Origin: Rhinopomastus cyanomelas
Taxonomy: Eukaryota; Chordata; Aves; Bucerotiformes; Rhinopomastidae
Reading direction: 5' to 3'
Length of the DNA: 64,000 bases
Assembly (NCBI GenBank): GCA_013400115.1
Contig: VXBP01000231.1
Span: forward strand, 62,001-126,000
In this document: positions 56,200 through 64,000 of the stretch, piece by piece
Position numbering within the stretch: position 1 is the stretch's first letter
Layout: every line of letters begins with the position of its first letter
Position numbers and translations under genes: made by a program
The notes under the pieces: model-generated
Database searches by the model: none
What the model saw: only the letters and a program-made list of their open reading frames with translations
Told to the model about the DNA's origin: nothing

Positions 56200-56695
56200 G
56201 CCTCACCTCGGTCCTCCCCTTCCAATCTCCGCCGCGACAACGGGAAGCTGAGGCCACGCGAGGCAGCGGCACCGGGACCGCACAGCCACACTCACCCCCT
56301 AAAAACGTGCCACACACCCCCCAGAACGTGTCACCCCCACGTACCTGCTCCTGGAGGGGCCATCGCTCGCCGCTTCCACGCGGGGCATTGGCAGGGATGA
56401 AGCGGAGGCGCAAAAAGCCCCCCTTTCTGCCTTCAAAGCAACTTGCAGCCCTGCGGATGCGCGCGGTGGGCGGCTGGTACTGGTGCTGCTGGTGGTGCTG
56501 GTGGGATCTCCCAGCCGGTGTCACTGCCTGCAGCCGCGCTGTCCCCTGCCCCACAGCTGCCTCATCGCCGGCTGCTGGGAGGCAGCGCTGGCGGCCACGC
56601 ACACACGCGATCACGGCAGGCGGGGACGGAGCGGCGGCGCGGGGAGGGCACGCACGGCCCCGGGAGCTGCCGCCTTCGCTGCAGCAGCATCACTG
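56200..56695. promoter_or_regulatory. CpG island, strongest in the window
   Basis: Dense CpG across about 500 bases, for example AATCTCCGCCGCGACAACGG, GATGCGCGCGGTGGGCGGCT and GGAGCGGCGGCGCGGGGAGG. On the minus strand CAG|GTACGTG (exon end 56345) is a near-ideal splice donor downstream of an open frame starting at 56614, so a minus-strand first exon is conceivable. The encoded peptide is Gly/Arg/Gln/His-rich and not recognisable. The plus-strand frame at 55875-56735 is equally open, which is expected in CpG-rich DNA and weakens any coding claim. Confidence 0.5.
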
Positions 56696-56889
56696 GGGGG
56701 AGAAGGCACAGAGGGCTGCGTTGGCATTTAAGTGATTAATTCTGTGATAGGAGCAGAGCCCGCACGGCCACTGGAAGCTGGGGAGGAGGTTGTGAGGGGA
56801 AAAGGTCCCTCTCCCATGAAGCCAGCTCAGAGCTTCTCCTCGCCCGCAACAGCCACGGCTCGGGTGCAGGCGTAAAGGGGTGGGCCTCC
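56696..56889. other. Unannotated region downstream of the CpG island
   Basis: GC-rich DNA without a recognised feature. Confidence 0.4.
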
Positions 56890-58250
56890 ACCGGAGACAT
56901 GAGCACGCATGCAACAGCTGCTGGGGAACTGCACACACACGCACAATTTCCTTACAACAGCTGCCGGCGGGCTACACACAACATACAACAGCTTCCCGGG
57001 AACACACGAGCAACAGCTGCTGGGGAATCGCGCACACACGCACAAGAGGCTACAGCTTCCTGCATGAGTCGAGTCCCCCGCATGAAAATGCGATGGCTTC
57101 TGGGAACGGTGCAGGTGCAAGCAAGAGCTCCTGAGGAGCTCCACGCACACACGTGTGCACGTATGCAACAGCTCTACCCCTACTGCCACGGCTCCGTGCA
57201 GCAGCTCTGGGGAACTACAGCTTGATGCATGCCCCTGCAGTGCTTGCTGAGAAAATTGGCACATGAAAATTCAACAGGAGGTGGAGGAAACCTTCCATCA
57301 CATGCAAACACTGTCAGGCAACCGCCCTGGGGAGACTGTCGTGCACCTCCTCGAATCACCACATGCAGAAATGCATCAGCTCCTCAGAAATCACCCCAAA
57401 CCGCATCACCTTGCACGCGCGTGGCAGCCTACTGGAAGACTTTCCACCTCCCTGTGCCCAGACCCACATGTGCCACCACTGGTGGGGTCAAAGCCAAACA
57501 TCCATGCGCAGCAAGTGAGGCAGCCACAGCCCCCAGATACTGCACAAAGGCAGAACCTGTTAGGAAACCATCTTACCCAACACGGGGAGACTCTGGAGGA
57601 AGAGTGCAGCCCCTTCACAGAGAGCAGAAGTGCACGTGACAGCTAGACACAGACAGTCCCTGCACACACACCACGACCGAAGGGACACAGAGCATCCCTC
57701 ACACTCACCACAGCTGTGGAGGGACTGCCAGCCTCACTGGGACACGCACAGATGTGCAACAGCTGCAGAGAAACTTGGGAGCAGCGGACACCGGATGGGA
57801 GCTGGCTTCCTGGGGTGTGCAATCCAGTCTCCTGCTATTCCAGGCAACCACATCATATCTTGCTCAGAAATGTCTCAAGGACCATCCTAACGCTGTGAGA
57901 CTATTTGTTTCCTGCTCAGAGGCTGTTCTGGTTCCTTAGACATCTGCCCCAACACCTACGCGTACGACCGATTCACACCCACGTGTTCTCGTGCCCGCTG
58001 ACTGTGTCCTCGACACGGGCACGTGCAGAGGTGGTAAGAACGAATGGAAATGCTCTCAAATCTCCTCGTGCAGCTGGGCAGACACCATCTGCACCCCTGC
58101 CTCACAAAGACGGGCACGCAGGCAACAGCTGGGTGAAGCTGCTCCCTTCAGCACAAATATCAACATGCTCGCGTGGCTGCTCATAGAGACGCCTGCTCCT
58201 GCCCCCCAGCACTCGCACACACGTGGGCACAGACACCAAACACAAGTAAG
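56890..58250. repeat. Degenerate CACACG / CAACAGCTGCTGGGGAA repeat field
   Basis: CAACAGCTGCTGGGGAACTG followed by CACACACACGCACAA at about 56911 recurs at about 57009 as CAACAGCTGCTGGGGAATCG plus CACACACGCACAA. Weaker versions lie near 56955, 56985, 57168, 57198 and 57755. Spacing is irregular. The field is the reverse-complement style counterpart of that at 4985-5760. Open frames within it are probably chance. Confidence 0.5.
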
Positions 58251-58263
58251 CTCTGATGGGAAA

Positions 58264-58654
58264 CAAATGAGAAGCTGAGGGAGCTGGGTCTCTTGAGTTT
58301 GGAGGAGACTGAGGGGTGGCCTCATTAATGTTTATAAATATGTGAAGGGTGGGTGTCAGGAGGATGGAGCCAGGCTCTGCTCAGTGGCATCTGGGACAAG
58401 GGGCAGTGGGTGTGAGCTGGAACAGAGGAGGTTCCACATCAATCTGAGAAGGAACTTCTTCATGGTGAGAGTGACAGAGCACTGGAAGGGGCTTCCCAGG
58501 GGGGTTGTGGAGTCTCCTTCTCTGGAGAGGTCTAAAATCTGCCTGGATGTGTTCCTGCGTGACTTGGTCTAGGTGATCCTGCTGTGTCAGGGGATTGGAC
58601 TAGATGATCTTTCGAGGTCCCTTCCAAGCCCTAATATTCTGTGATTCTGTGACT
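58264..58654 (+). mobile_element. CR1 LINE type A fragment
   Basis: A plus-strand CR1 starting near GAGAAGCTGAGGGAGCTGGG. The open frame at 58342-58572 encodes [55 protein letters not shown] and [10 protein letters not shown] with its natural stop. An in-frame deletion removes two codons after VAS. The tail is ATTCTGTGATTCTGTGAC. Confidence 0.95.
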
Positions 58655-58737
58655 GTCTTCTCACAGTCCAAGAATTAGAGAGGCATTTCACTGGCACTCA
58701 CACCCTGCTGCAGCCTCACTGTTACCTGTTATGTTGT

Positions 58738-58797
58738 GATGCCCAGTGGGTTGATGATCCTGGAGGTCCTTTCCAGCCATAACGATTCTATGATCCC
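58738..58797 (+). mobile_element. Short CR1 3' tail, older subfamily
   Basis: GGGTTGATGATCCTGGAGGT then CCTTTCCAGCCATAACGATT and CTATGATCCC match a CR1 3' UTR end of the older type. Confidence 0.72.
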
Positions 58798-58977
58798 AAA
58801 GAAGGGCCTGTGCCCTGCCTCCCCATCCTGTGAGCTATTGTGTGAGTGCAGAGCAATGCCACTGCCCCATCTGTCTCACACCCACAGACCTGGGTGGGGG
58901 TGTTGAGCTCTTCTTAACCCCCTGAACACTTTTTCCTCTCTTGGGAGAACAACCTCAAGCAAAGCCAAACTCAGAGA

Positions 58978-59037
58978 GGCTGGAGTAGATGATCTCTGAG
59001 GTATCTTCCCACCAAAGCCGTGCTGTGTTCTATCATC
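58978..59037 (+). mobile_element. Possible decayed CR1 3' tail
   Basis: GGCTGGAGTAGATGATCTCT then GAGGTATCTTCCCACC and CTGTGTTCT have the order of a CR1 3' UTR end, with several substitutions. Weak. Confidence 0.45.
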
Positions 59038-60289
59038 TTTTACCTCAAACCTGCAAACCCAAGAGAAAAACATGCATGTTCCTCAGAAAGACAGGAGGTG
59101 AGCAGCTCTGAGGACACTTCTGGATGTTCTCTTGACCACCTCTAGATGTCTGTTCCCAGTGGATTAAACACCAAAGCTATTAGCTCTGCCTGGGATGAGA
59201 GAAGGAATCTTGTCTTGGTGAATACAGACTCCAGCTTCCTTGACTTTGTCACTTTGGGTTTCTTATGAAGGGGTTTTTCCTTCAAGCTCTTTTGAAGACG
59301 AAAGCTAAAGAAACAGGGACTTGCTTCCATCTTTCTCTACCTTCTCCAAAGAGAGATGCTATCTAATCTTGGAGGGTGTTGGAGTAGGAATAAAGGTTTT
59401 TGACTCAAAATTAATGCAGAATTAGCTCCTACGTGAGCTGCTCCGGGATCATCTTGTGGTCCTTTTGGGATGTGTCTCCCAAGGGCTCTCACTTGCAGGC
59501 ACAGATCTGTGCTGGACTCAGAGGAGTGCTGGGGCAGAATCCTTGTGCTGCCAGAGCCCATGAGGGTCAAACAGAGCTTGTTCAAACCCCCACTGACCCA
59601 GGAGGAGCAGTAAACAGAGCTGCCCCAAGAAAGAAGCAGAACCAAGCAGCACATCCCCAGCAGCGTGGGACATCTCCATCCTCCACCCGATTCAAATCCT
59701 CCACCTGATTCAAAGCCCAGCCCCTGATGCTCGTTCGTCCCATTGCAGATGATCATCCAGAGGGTGCAGAAGCTCCCCCCATCTTTATTTTGCAGAAGCT
59801 ATGACCTTGTCAAAAGGACCTGGAAAGACTGTTGTTTGTTACTTCATGAGTAGAAAAAAAAAAAGACTTCACTAAGTGAAAAAAAAACAACCTCCTGAGG
59901 ACGTCATAGATACTTGAAGTCAGCTGCAGAGGTGCCTCCTTCTGTCTGCCCAGCATTACAGGAGAAAAAATACCTTCCAATTCTTTCATGCTGATGTCTC
60001 TGAGACCACCACCCTCCTCCAGCCAGACCTGACCTCTCGGAAACAGCTCTGACTGCCACCTTGATTTACACCTTTCTGCTCAGCGGCTGCTCTGTCGGGC
60101 TGCTGGAGGCTGCTGTTGGGGCTGAGCGAGGGAGCTGATCTCATCAGAAAATCTCCCTAGTGTTGTTCCAGCCAGGGAGCTGTGAAGCCCTGGAAGAGCT
60201 CAGAACTTGGGTGCCCAGGCTGGGGAATACTGGGGTGATGTCCAGCGTGGATGGTACCTCTAGGTGCCACCAGCTATTCCCGCCTTGCT
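59038..60289. other. Unannotated region
   Basis: About 1.2 kb without recognised genes. It has a duplicated phrase ATTCAAATCCTCCACC/GATTCAAAGCCC at about 59690-59720 and A-runs near 59855 and 59879. Confidence 0.4.
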
Positions 60290-60560
60290 CCCCATCACCT
60301 GGCCCTCGCGCTGCCCGCCTGCCTGAGGAGGGGAGCGCCGGGCAGGGGAGGCAGCCGCGCAGCGTGCCGGCGCTGCCTTTGGAGCCTGCTGCCAGGGAAG
60401 GGAGCCTCGCTGGGAGCGCTTCCAGCTCACGGAGCCGGCGGATCCACTCTCTGCCTCTTCCCCTGCCCATCTGCCCACCTTCCCCAGGGGTCCCACCGGG
60501 TCCCACAGCCGGGGAAAACTGGCCCCGTGAGGAGGTTGGGCTCTGCCCTGGCTGCAGTCA
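60290..60560. promoter_or_regulatory. Small CpG-rich patch
   Basis: CpG-dense wording (GGCAGCCGCGCAGCGTGCCG at about 60350) over about 150 bases, thinning to 60560. A plus-strand donor-like TGCG|GTGAGC (exon end 60586) follows. The open frame at 60251-60886 resembles nothing I know. It could be a promoter or first exon, but the support is slight. Confidence 0.3.
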
Positions 60561-61454
60561 GAATCTCTCTGCTGATCTGTACTGCGGTGAGCAGTGACAG
60601 ATTGATTTTACAGCTCTGCTTGGAGCCGGCCGCTGGCCCTGGGCTGTGGATGAATCAGCTTTCTCTGGGCCTTGGCTTTTATTTCATTATTTTCCTGCAA
60701 CTTCCCTCACAGGCTCAAGAGAGAGGGAGAAAGACAAACTTGGCAGATTTCCTTCCCTGCTCGTGTGCTCCCAGCTCAGCTCTGGGACTCCAGGAGGATG
60801 GGGGGGCAAGGGATGGTTTTCCAGGGACTGACAGCTGTGAGGAATGGACACGAGGGTCCCTCTGCATGGGCACCTGCACATCGTGAGGGCTGTGGGACAT
60901 GGATGGTTCCTGCCCCGTTATATCCTGCCTGCTTCTGTGCAGAGCTGAGGGGGTTCAGGGGCCACCACGTGCAGAGCCCTAGTGCATCCCCTCAGTGCAA
61001 TGAACATTAACTGCCTGCAGCCTCCAGGGTGGAAGGGCTTTCAGGATCTACCCTAAGAGCTGTGGAACTAGAGGTGGAGGCAAGTGTTGTATGCTGCTGT
61101 CTCCATCAGGCTGAGGGATCTCCGAACGTGCCAACTTTCTCCTCTCTTCTGGCTGTGGATGTTGTAGAGAGGGCCCAGGAGGAGCCGGGCTCAAGTCCTC
61201 TACTGCGCCATCAAGAAGAGCAGCAGTCAGCTCAAGCAAGGAGGGAGCAACAAAATCAAAGGGCAGAAAGCTGTTGGATTTTCCAACACTGGAACTACAG
61301 GGGGACAGTTCAAGCCTTCAAAGGCCCCATTAGCAGAAGACAATCTGGAGCAATTGGTGTCACGAGGAGGAGCAGAGAACAGAGGGACCAGCCCAAAGTA
61401 AGACAGACATGTCACTCTCCATGCTCCCAAGACCTTGGTAGTCAACAGGAGCAA
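60561..61454. other. Unannotated region
   Basis: No recognised gene. The open frame at 61029-61616 runs into an antisense CR1 and is not a gene. Confidence 0.4.
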
Positions 61455-61760
61455 ATAAGGGAGGTGCTCCACTTCCTTCATCATTCTCATTGCTCTATGC
61501 TGGACTCCCTCCAGCAGCTCCACATCCCTCTTGAACTGAGGGGCCCAGAACTGGACACAACACTCCAGATGTGGTCTCACCAGTGCAGAGTAGAGGGGAA
61601 GAAGAACCTCTCTTGATCTGCTAACCACCCCCTTCTGATCCACCCCAGGATGCTGTTGGCCCTCTTGGCCACAAGAGCACACTGCTGGCTCATGGTCATC
61701 CTGCTGTCCACCAGGACCCCCAGGTCCCTTTCTCCTGCACTGCTCTCCAACAGGTCAGAC
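61455..61760 (-). mobile_element. CR1 type A internal ORF2 fragment lacking its 3' end
   Basis: A minus-strand CR1 reading [80 protein letters not shown] and [14 protein letters not shown]. The match stops at 61455 (AATAAGGGAGGTGCTCCACT) with no C-terminal block, UTR or tail. One frame change is needed near 61625. The missing 3' end implies deletion or rearrangement after insertion. Confidence 0.93.
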
Positions 61761-63167
61761 AGCCCCTCCTCTGTGTAAGAGAAGGAATAGCCAACAAAAC
61801 CCATCACCACTTTGGTCTACTCCTTCCTTCTTCTCATGGACTCTCGTTCCAAGAGGGGTTGCCATCACCATGGATGGTACATGCATTGCAATGGGTTCAG
61901 GATCCCTTGGAGCTTCTTCCTGCTTTATCACAAAGCTCTCCAGCAACACGAGCTGCCTGGGGAAGGAAGGTTCCTCCGAGAAGAGTTCTGACAGTTATTG
62001 AAAATGGACAGCTAGGACATTGTGTCAGTGCTTCCCCCAGGCTCACACACATCCTTTCTCTCCCCACCCACCCTTGAGCAAGGATAAGACAGTGGCCTTG
62101 AAGATGGCCAGAAAGGCTCAAACCATCAGCAGGCAGGGGCCTTTTGATTTTAAAGATCAAGAAGTGGGAGGGAAGGAAAGATGGGAAAAGCAGGAGAGAG
62201 AGAGAGGTTTCCCAGAGGTCTGTCCCAGCAAGAGGGAGGAAGGCAGCAGAGTCCATCTCATCCACTCTGTGTAATCTTTTAATCTCCTGGTTTTTAATCT
62301 TTCACATCAAGAATGAGATACATCATTAAGAGCAGAGGAAATCACAGTTGGAAGGGAGATGGGGATGTTGAAGGAGACAGAAAGATCTCTGGCTTCTGCG
62401 CCTTCTGCCGTGTTCCCTTTCTCCACACCCCTGTCCCTATCTCCTTTTTTGTCTCTGCTTACAAGCTGTGGTCTAGTGACCTGGCAGACACAGAAGCCCA
62501 CTGGGGGCCCCAGCACCTGAAGAAAGTGCAGTGCCACGGCCTCTGTGATGCAGCCCTCCCACTGTGACAGTCTGAGGTGGCTCAGAGGCACAAGGTTCAG
62601 TGCCCCAACTGGTCTTGAAAGGTTCTTTCAGAACCAAAGATGAACAGTAGACACTGCCAGCAAGGTCTCTTCTTGTCAGAGACTGGGTGACCCGAAGAAA
62701 CCAACCCACTCCTCACTGGGAGAGGAGATGCAAGTTTATTGGAGGGTGAGGGAGGACCTGGTGACACCGACTGCCTCATCCCACAGCCTCAGGCTGGGAG
62801 CTCCACATCTCAGCTTCCCCCGTCTGCCCAGTCCTGTGGATAATAATCCTCACCCCAGAGGGTGATTGTGAGAGGTTAATGAATTGACATTTGTAAAAGC
62901 TCTAGATAAAGGGCTAAGGATTACGACTGTTGTCATGCATGGAAACAGCTCCTAAGGAGCATGTCCCACGCCCTACCTCCTTGAGCCTGAGGGATCATCT
63001 GACACAGATCCTGCCACACGGGCGCTCCCCAAGAGGTGGAATTAGAGGGAGTGTAACAGAGAGGCTGCAGGATGCCAGACACACTAATCAAGGGAAGGCA
63101 AATCGGGGGCACCACATCAACCAGCAACCCCAGTGGGCTGTGGGGCTGAGAGCCTCTCCACACACTT
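61761..63167. other. Unannotated region
   Basis: About 1.4 kb without a recognised gene. 62160-62215 is purine-rich. Confidence 0.45.
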
Positions 63168-63362
63168 ACCTGTGAGGGTGCTGAGATGCTGGAACAGGCT
63201 GCCCGAGGAAGTTACGGCTGCTCCATCCCTGGAAGTGCTGAAGACCAGGCTGGCTGGGGCACTGGGTAACCTGGTCTAGTGAATGTGTCCCTGTCTGCGC
63301 AGGGGGGTTGGAACTAGATGATCCTGAAGGTCCCTTCCCACCCTGGCCATTGTATGATTCCA
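63168..63362 (+). mobile_element. CR1 LINE 3' end, non-A subfamily
   Basis: A plus-strand CR1: GATGCTGGAACAGGCTGCCC, CCTGGTCTAGTGAATGTGTC, TTGGAACTAGATGATCCTGA and tail TTGTATGATTCCATT. The UTR resembles the 3' half of the chimeric element at 31345-31550. Confidence 0.9.
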
Positions 63363-63437
63363 TTCTTCTCTAACCCTCTGTGACAGGTCCATCCCACCCC
63401 CATCAAAGATCAGCAGAAAACAGCAGCTAATGTCTTA

Positions 63438-63615
63438 AAATCGTAGAACATCAGGGATTGGAAGGGACCTCAAAAGTTCATCCAGTCCAATCCCCCTGCC
63501 ACAGCAGGATCACTTAGACCAAATCACACAGGAACATGTGCAGGTGGGTTCTAAACATCTCCAGAGAAGGAGACTCCACAACCTCCCTGAGCAGCCCCTT
63601 CCAGCGCTTGGTCTG
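63438..63615 (-). mobile_element. CR1 LINE type A 3' end
   Basis: A minus-strand copy from TCGTAGAACATCAGGGATTG to the coding block around CAGCCCCTTCCAGCGCTTGG. Confidence 0.93.
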
Positions 63616-63699
63616 ACCATGGCAAGACAGTCCCTTCTCTTTCACTTTCCAGACTGACCTGATCTGATTGCACAGGACACTTTCACTTCAAGGAAATCT

Positions 63700-63922
63700 A
63701 GAACAGGCTGCCCAGAGGGGTTGTGGAGTCTCCTTCTCTGGAGATGTTTAAAACCCACCTGGATGTGTTCCTGTGCAAGTTGGTCTAGGTGATGCTGCTG
63801 TGGTCCTCACTGGACATGTTCCTGTGTGATTTGGTCTAGGTGATCCTGCTCTGGCAGGGGGATTGGACTGGATGATCTTTGGAGGTCCCTTCCAATCCCT
63901 AATGCTCTGTGATTCCATGATG
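63700..63922 (+). mobile_element. CR1 type A 3' end with an internal diverged duplication
   Basis: A plus-strand CR1 with the C-terminal codons and first part of the UTR (GGATGTGTTCCTGTGCAAGT, TGGTCTAGGTGATGCTGCTG). At about 63804 it restarts with a second, diverged version of the same segment (TGGACATGTTCCTGTGTGAT, TTGGTCTAGGTGATCCTGCT) and continues to a normal 3' end (CTCTGTGATTCCATGATG). Either two truncated insertions are fused or the segment was duplicated long ago. Confidence 0.9.
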
Positions 63923-64000
63923 TTAACCCCAAAAGGAAACTTCTCCACTGCTGGCTTAGGACAAGATTCACAGCCCCCCGGGCAGACGCTCCCTTCACAG

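Noticed and set aside
55875..56735. Open frame of 286 codons on the plus strand across the CpG island
   Set aside because: It starts in a 20-bp tandem duplication and crosses CA-rich and CpG-rich DNA. Another phase of the same strand is open too. Composition explains it.
60251..60886. Open frame of 211 codons beside a CpG-rich patch
   Set aside because: No recognisable domain. Other frames overlap it, and a donor-like site alone is not enough to call an exon.
61029..61616. Open frame of 195 codons on the plus strand
   Set aside because: Its C-terminal part is the antisense translation of a CR1 fragment.
1..64000. Endogenous retrovirus or LTR element
   Set aside because: I looked for paired long terminal repeats, primer-binding sites and gag/pol/env-like frames and saw none. 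All reverse-transcriptase sequence found belongs to CR1-type LINEs.
1..64000. tRNA, rRNA or other structured RNA genes
   Set aside because: No cloverleaf-like segment with A/B-box wording or rRNA wording was noticed. A covariance-model search would be needed for certainty.

Overview
This window looks like vertebrate, specifically avian, nuclear DNA. The main evidence is about 45 fragments of the bird/reptile LINE retrotransposon CR1. By my own approximate boundaries they cover about 14 kb, or 22% of the window. Almost all are 5'-truncated and end in the CR1-type ATTCTATGA octamer tail. They are split about evenly between strands (23 plus, 23 minus). This density is high for a bird and fits a lineage with a CR1 expansion, such as woodpeckers and their allies. 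That lineage guess is inference only. There are no bacterial operons, ribosome-binding sites, tRNA/rRNA genes, CRISPR arrays or insertion sequences.

I recognise no complete host protein-coding gene. The recognisable coding matter is decayed CR1 ORF2: the reverse-transcriptase core and the C-terminal region after it. The longest other open frames lie in GC-rich or repeat DNA and look like chance frames. The window is best read as intergenic or intronic sequence on a GC-rich chromosome.

Layout: 0-10.8 kb holds CR1 copies of several ages, a degenerate GC/TG-rich repeat field (5.0-5.8 kb), two or three AT-rich islands that may be conserved noncoding elements, and a CR1 copy carrying a perfect 49-bp inverted repeat (10.67-10.77 kb). 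11-15 kb holds a CpG-containing patch with a CRE-like site, a purine-rich tract, an AT-rich homeodomain/POU-site island, a six-copy 63-bp minisatellite and a non-CR1 perfect 31-bp inverted repeat. 15-27 kb is mostly unrecognised DNA with scattered CR1. 27-31.6 kb holds concatenated CR1 3' ends, two pieces of an ancient CR1 reverse-transcriptase core and a chimeric CR1. 31.6-38 kb is GC-rich with a small CpG island near 36.2 kb. 38-54 kb is CR1-dense and includes three more composite CR1 3' ends. 54-58 kb is CA-rich, with the strongest CpG island (56.2-56.7 kb) followed by a second degenerate repeat field. 58-64 kb has CR1 copies and a small CpG-rich patch at 60.3 kb.

The most unusual pattern is a recurring breakpoint in CR1 3' ends. 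At five junctions in four loci, a roughly 85-95-bp CR1 3'-terminal module starts at the same place (sense CTTGRTCTAGG) directly after the terminal TATGA/TGTGA-like tail of another CR1 3' end. The upstream partner differs between loci. This suggests either template jumping at a fixed point in the CR1 3' UTR or a small composite CR1-derived unit that has spread. I found no evidence of a new multi-gene system.
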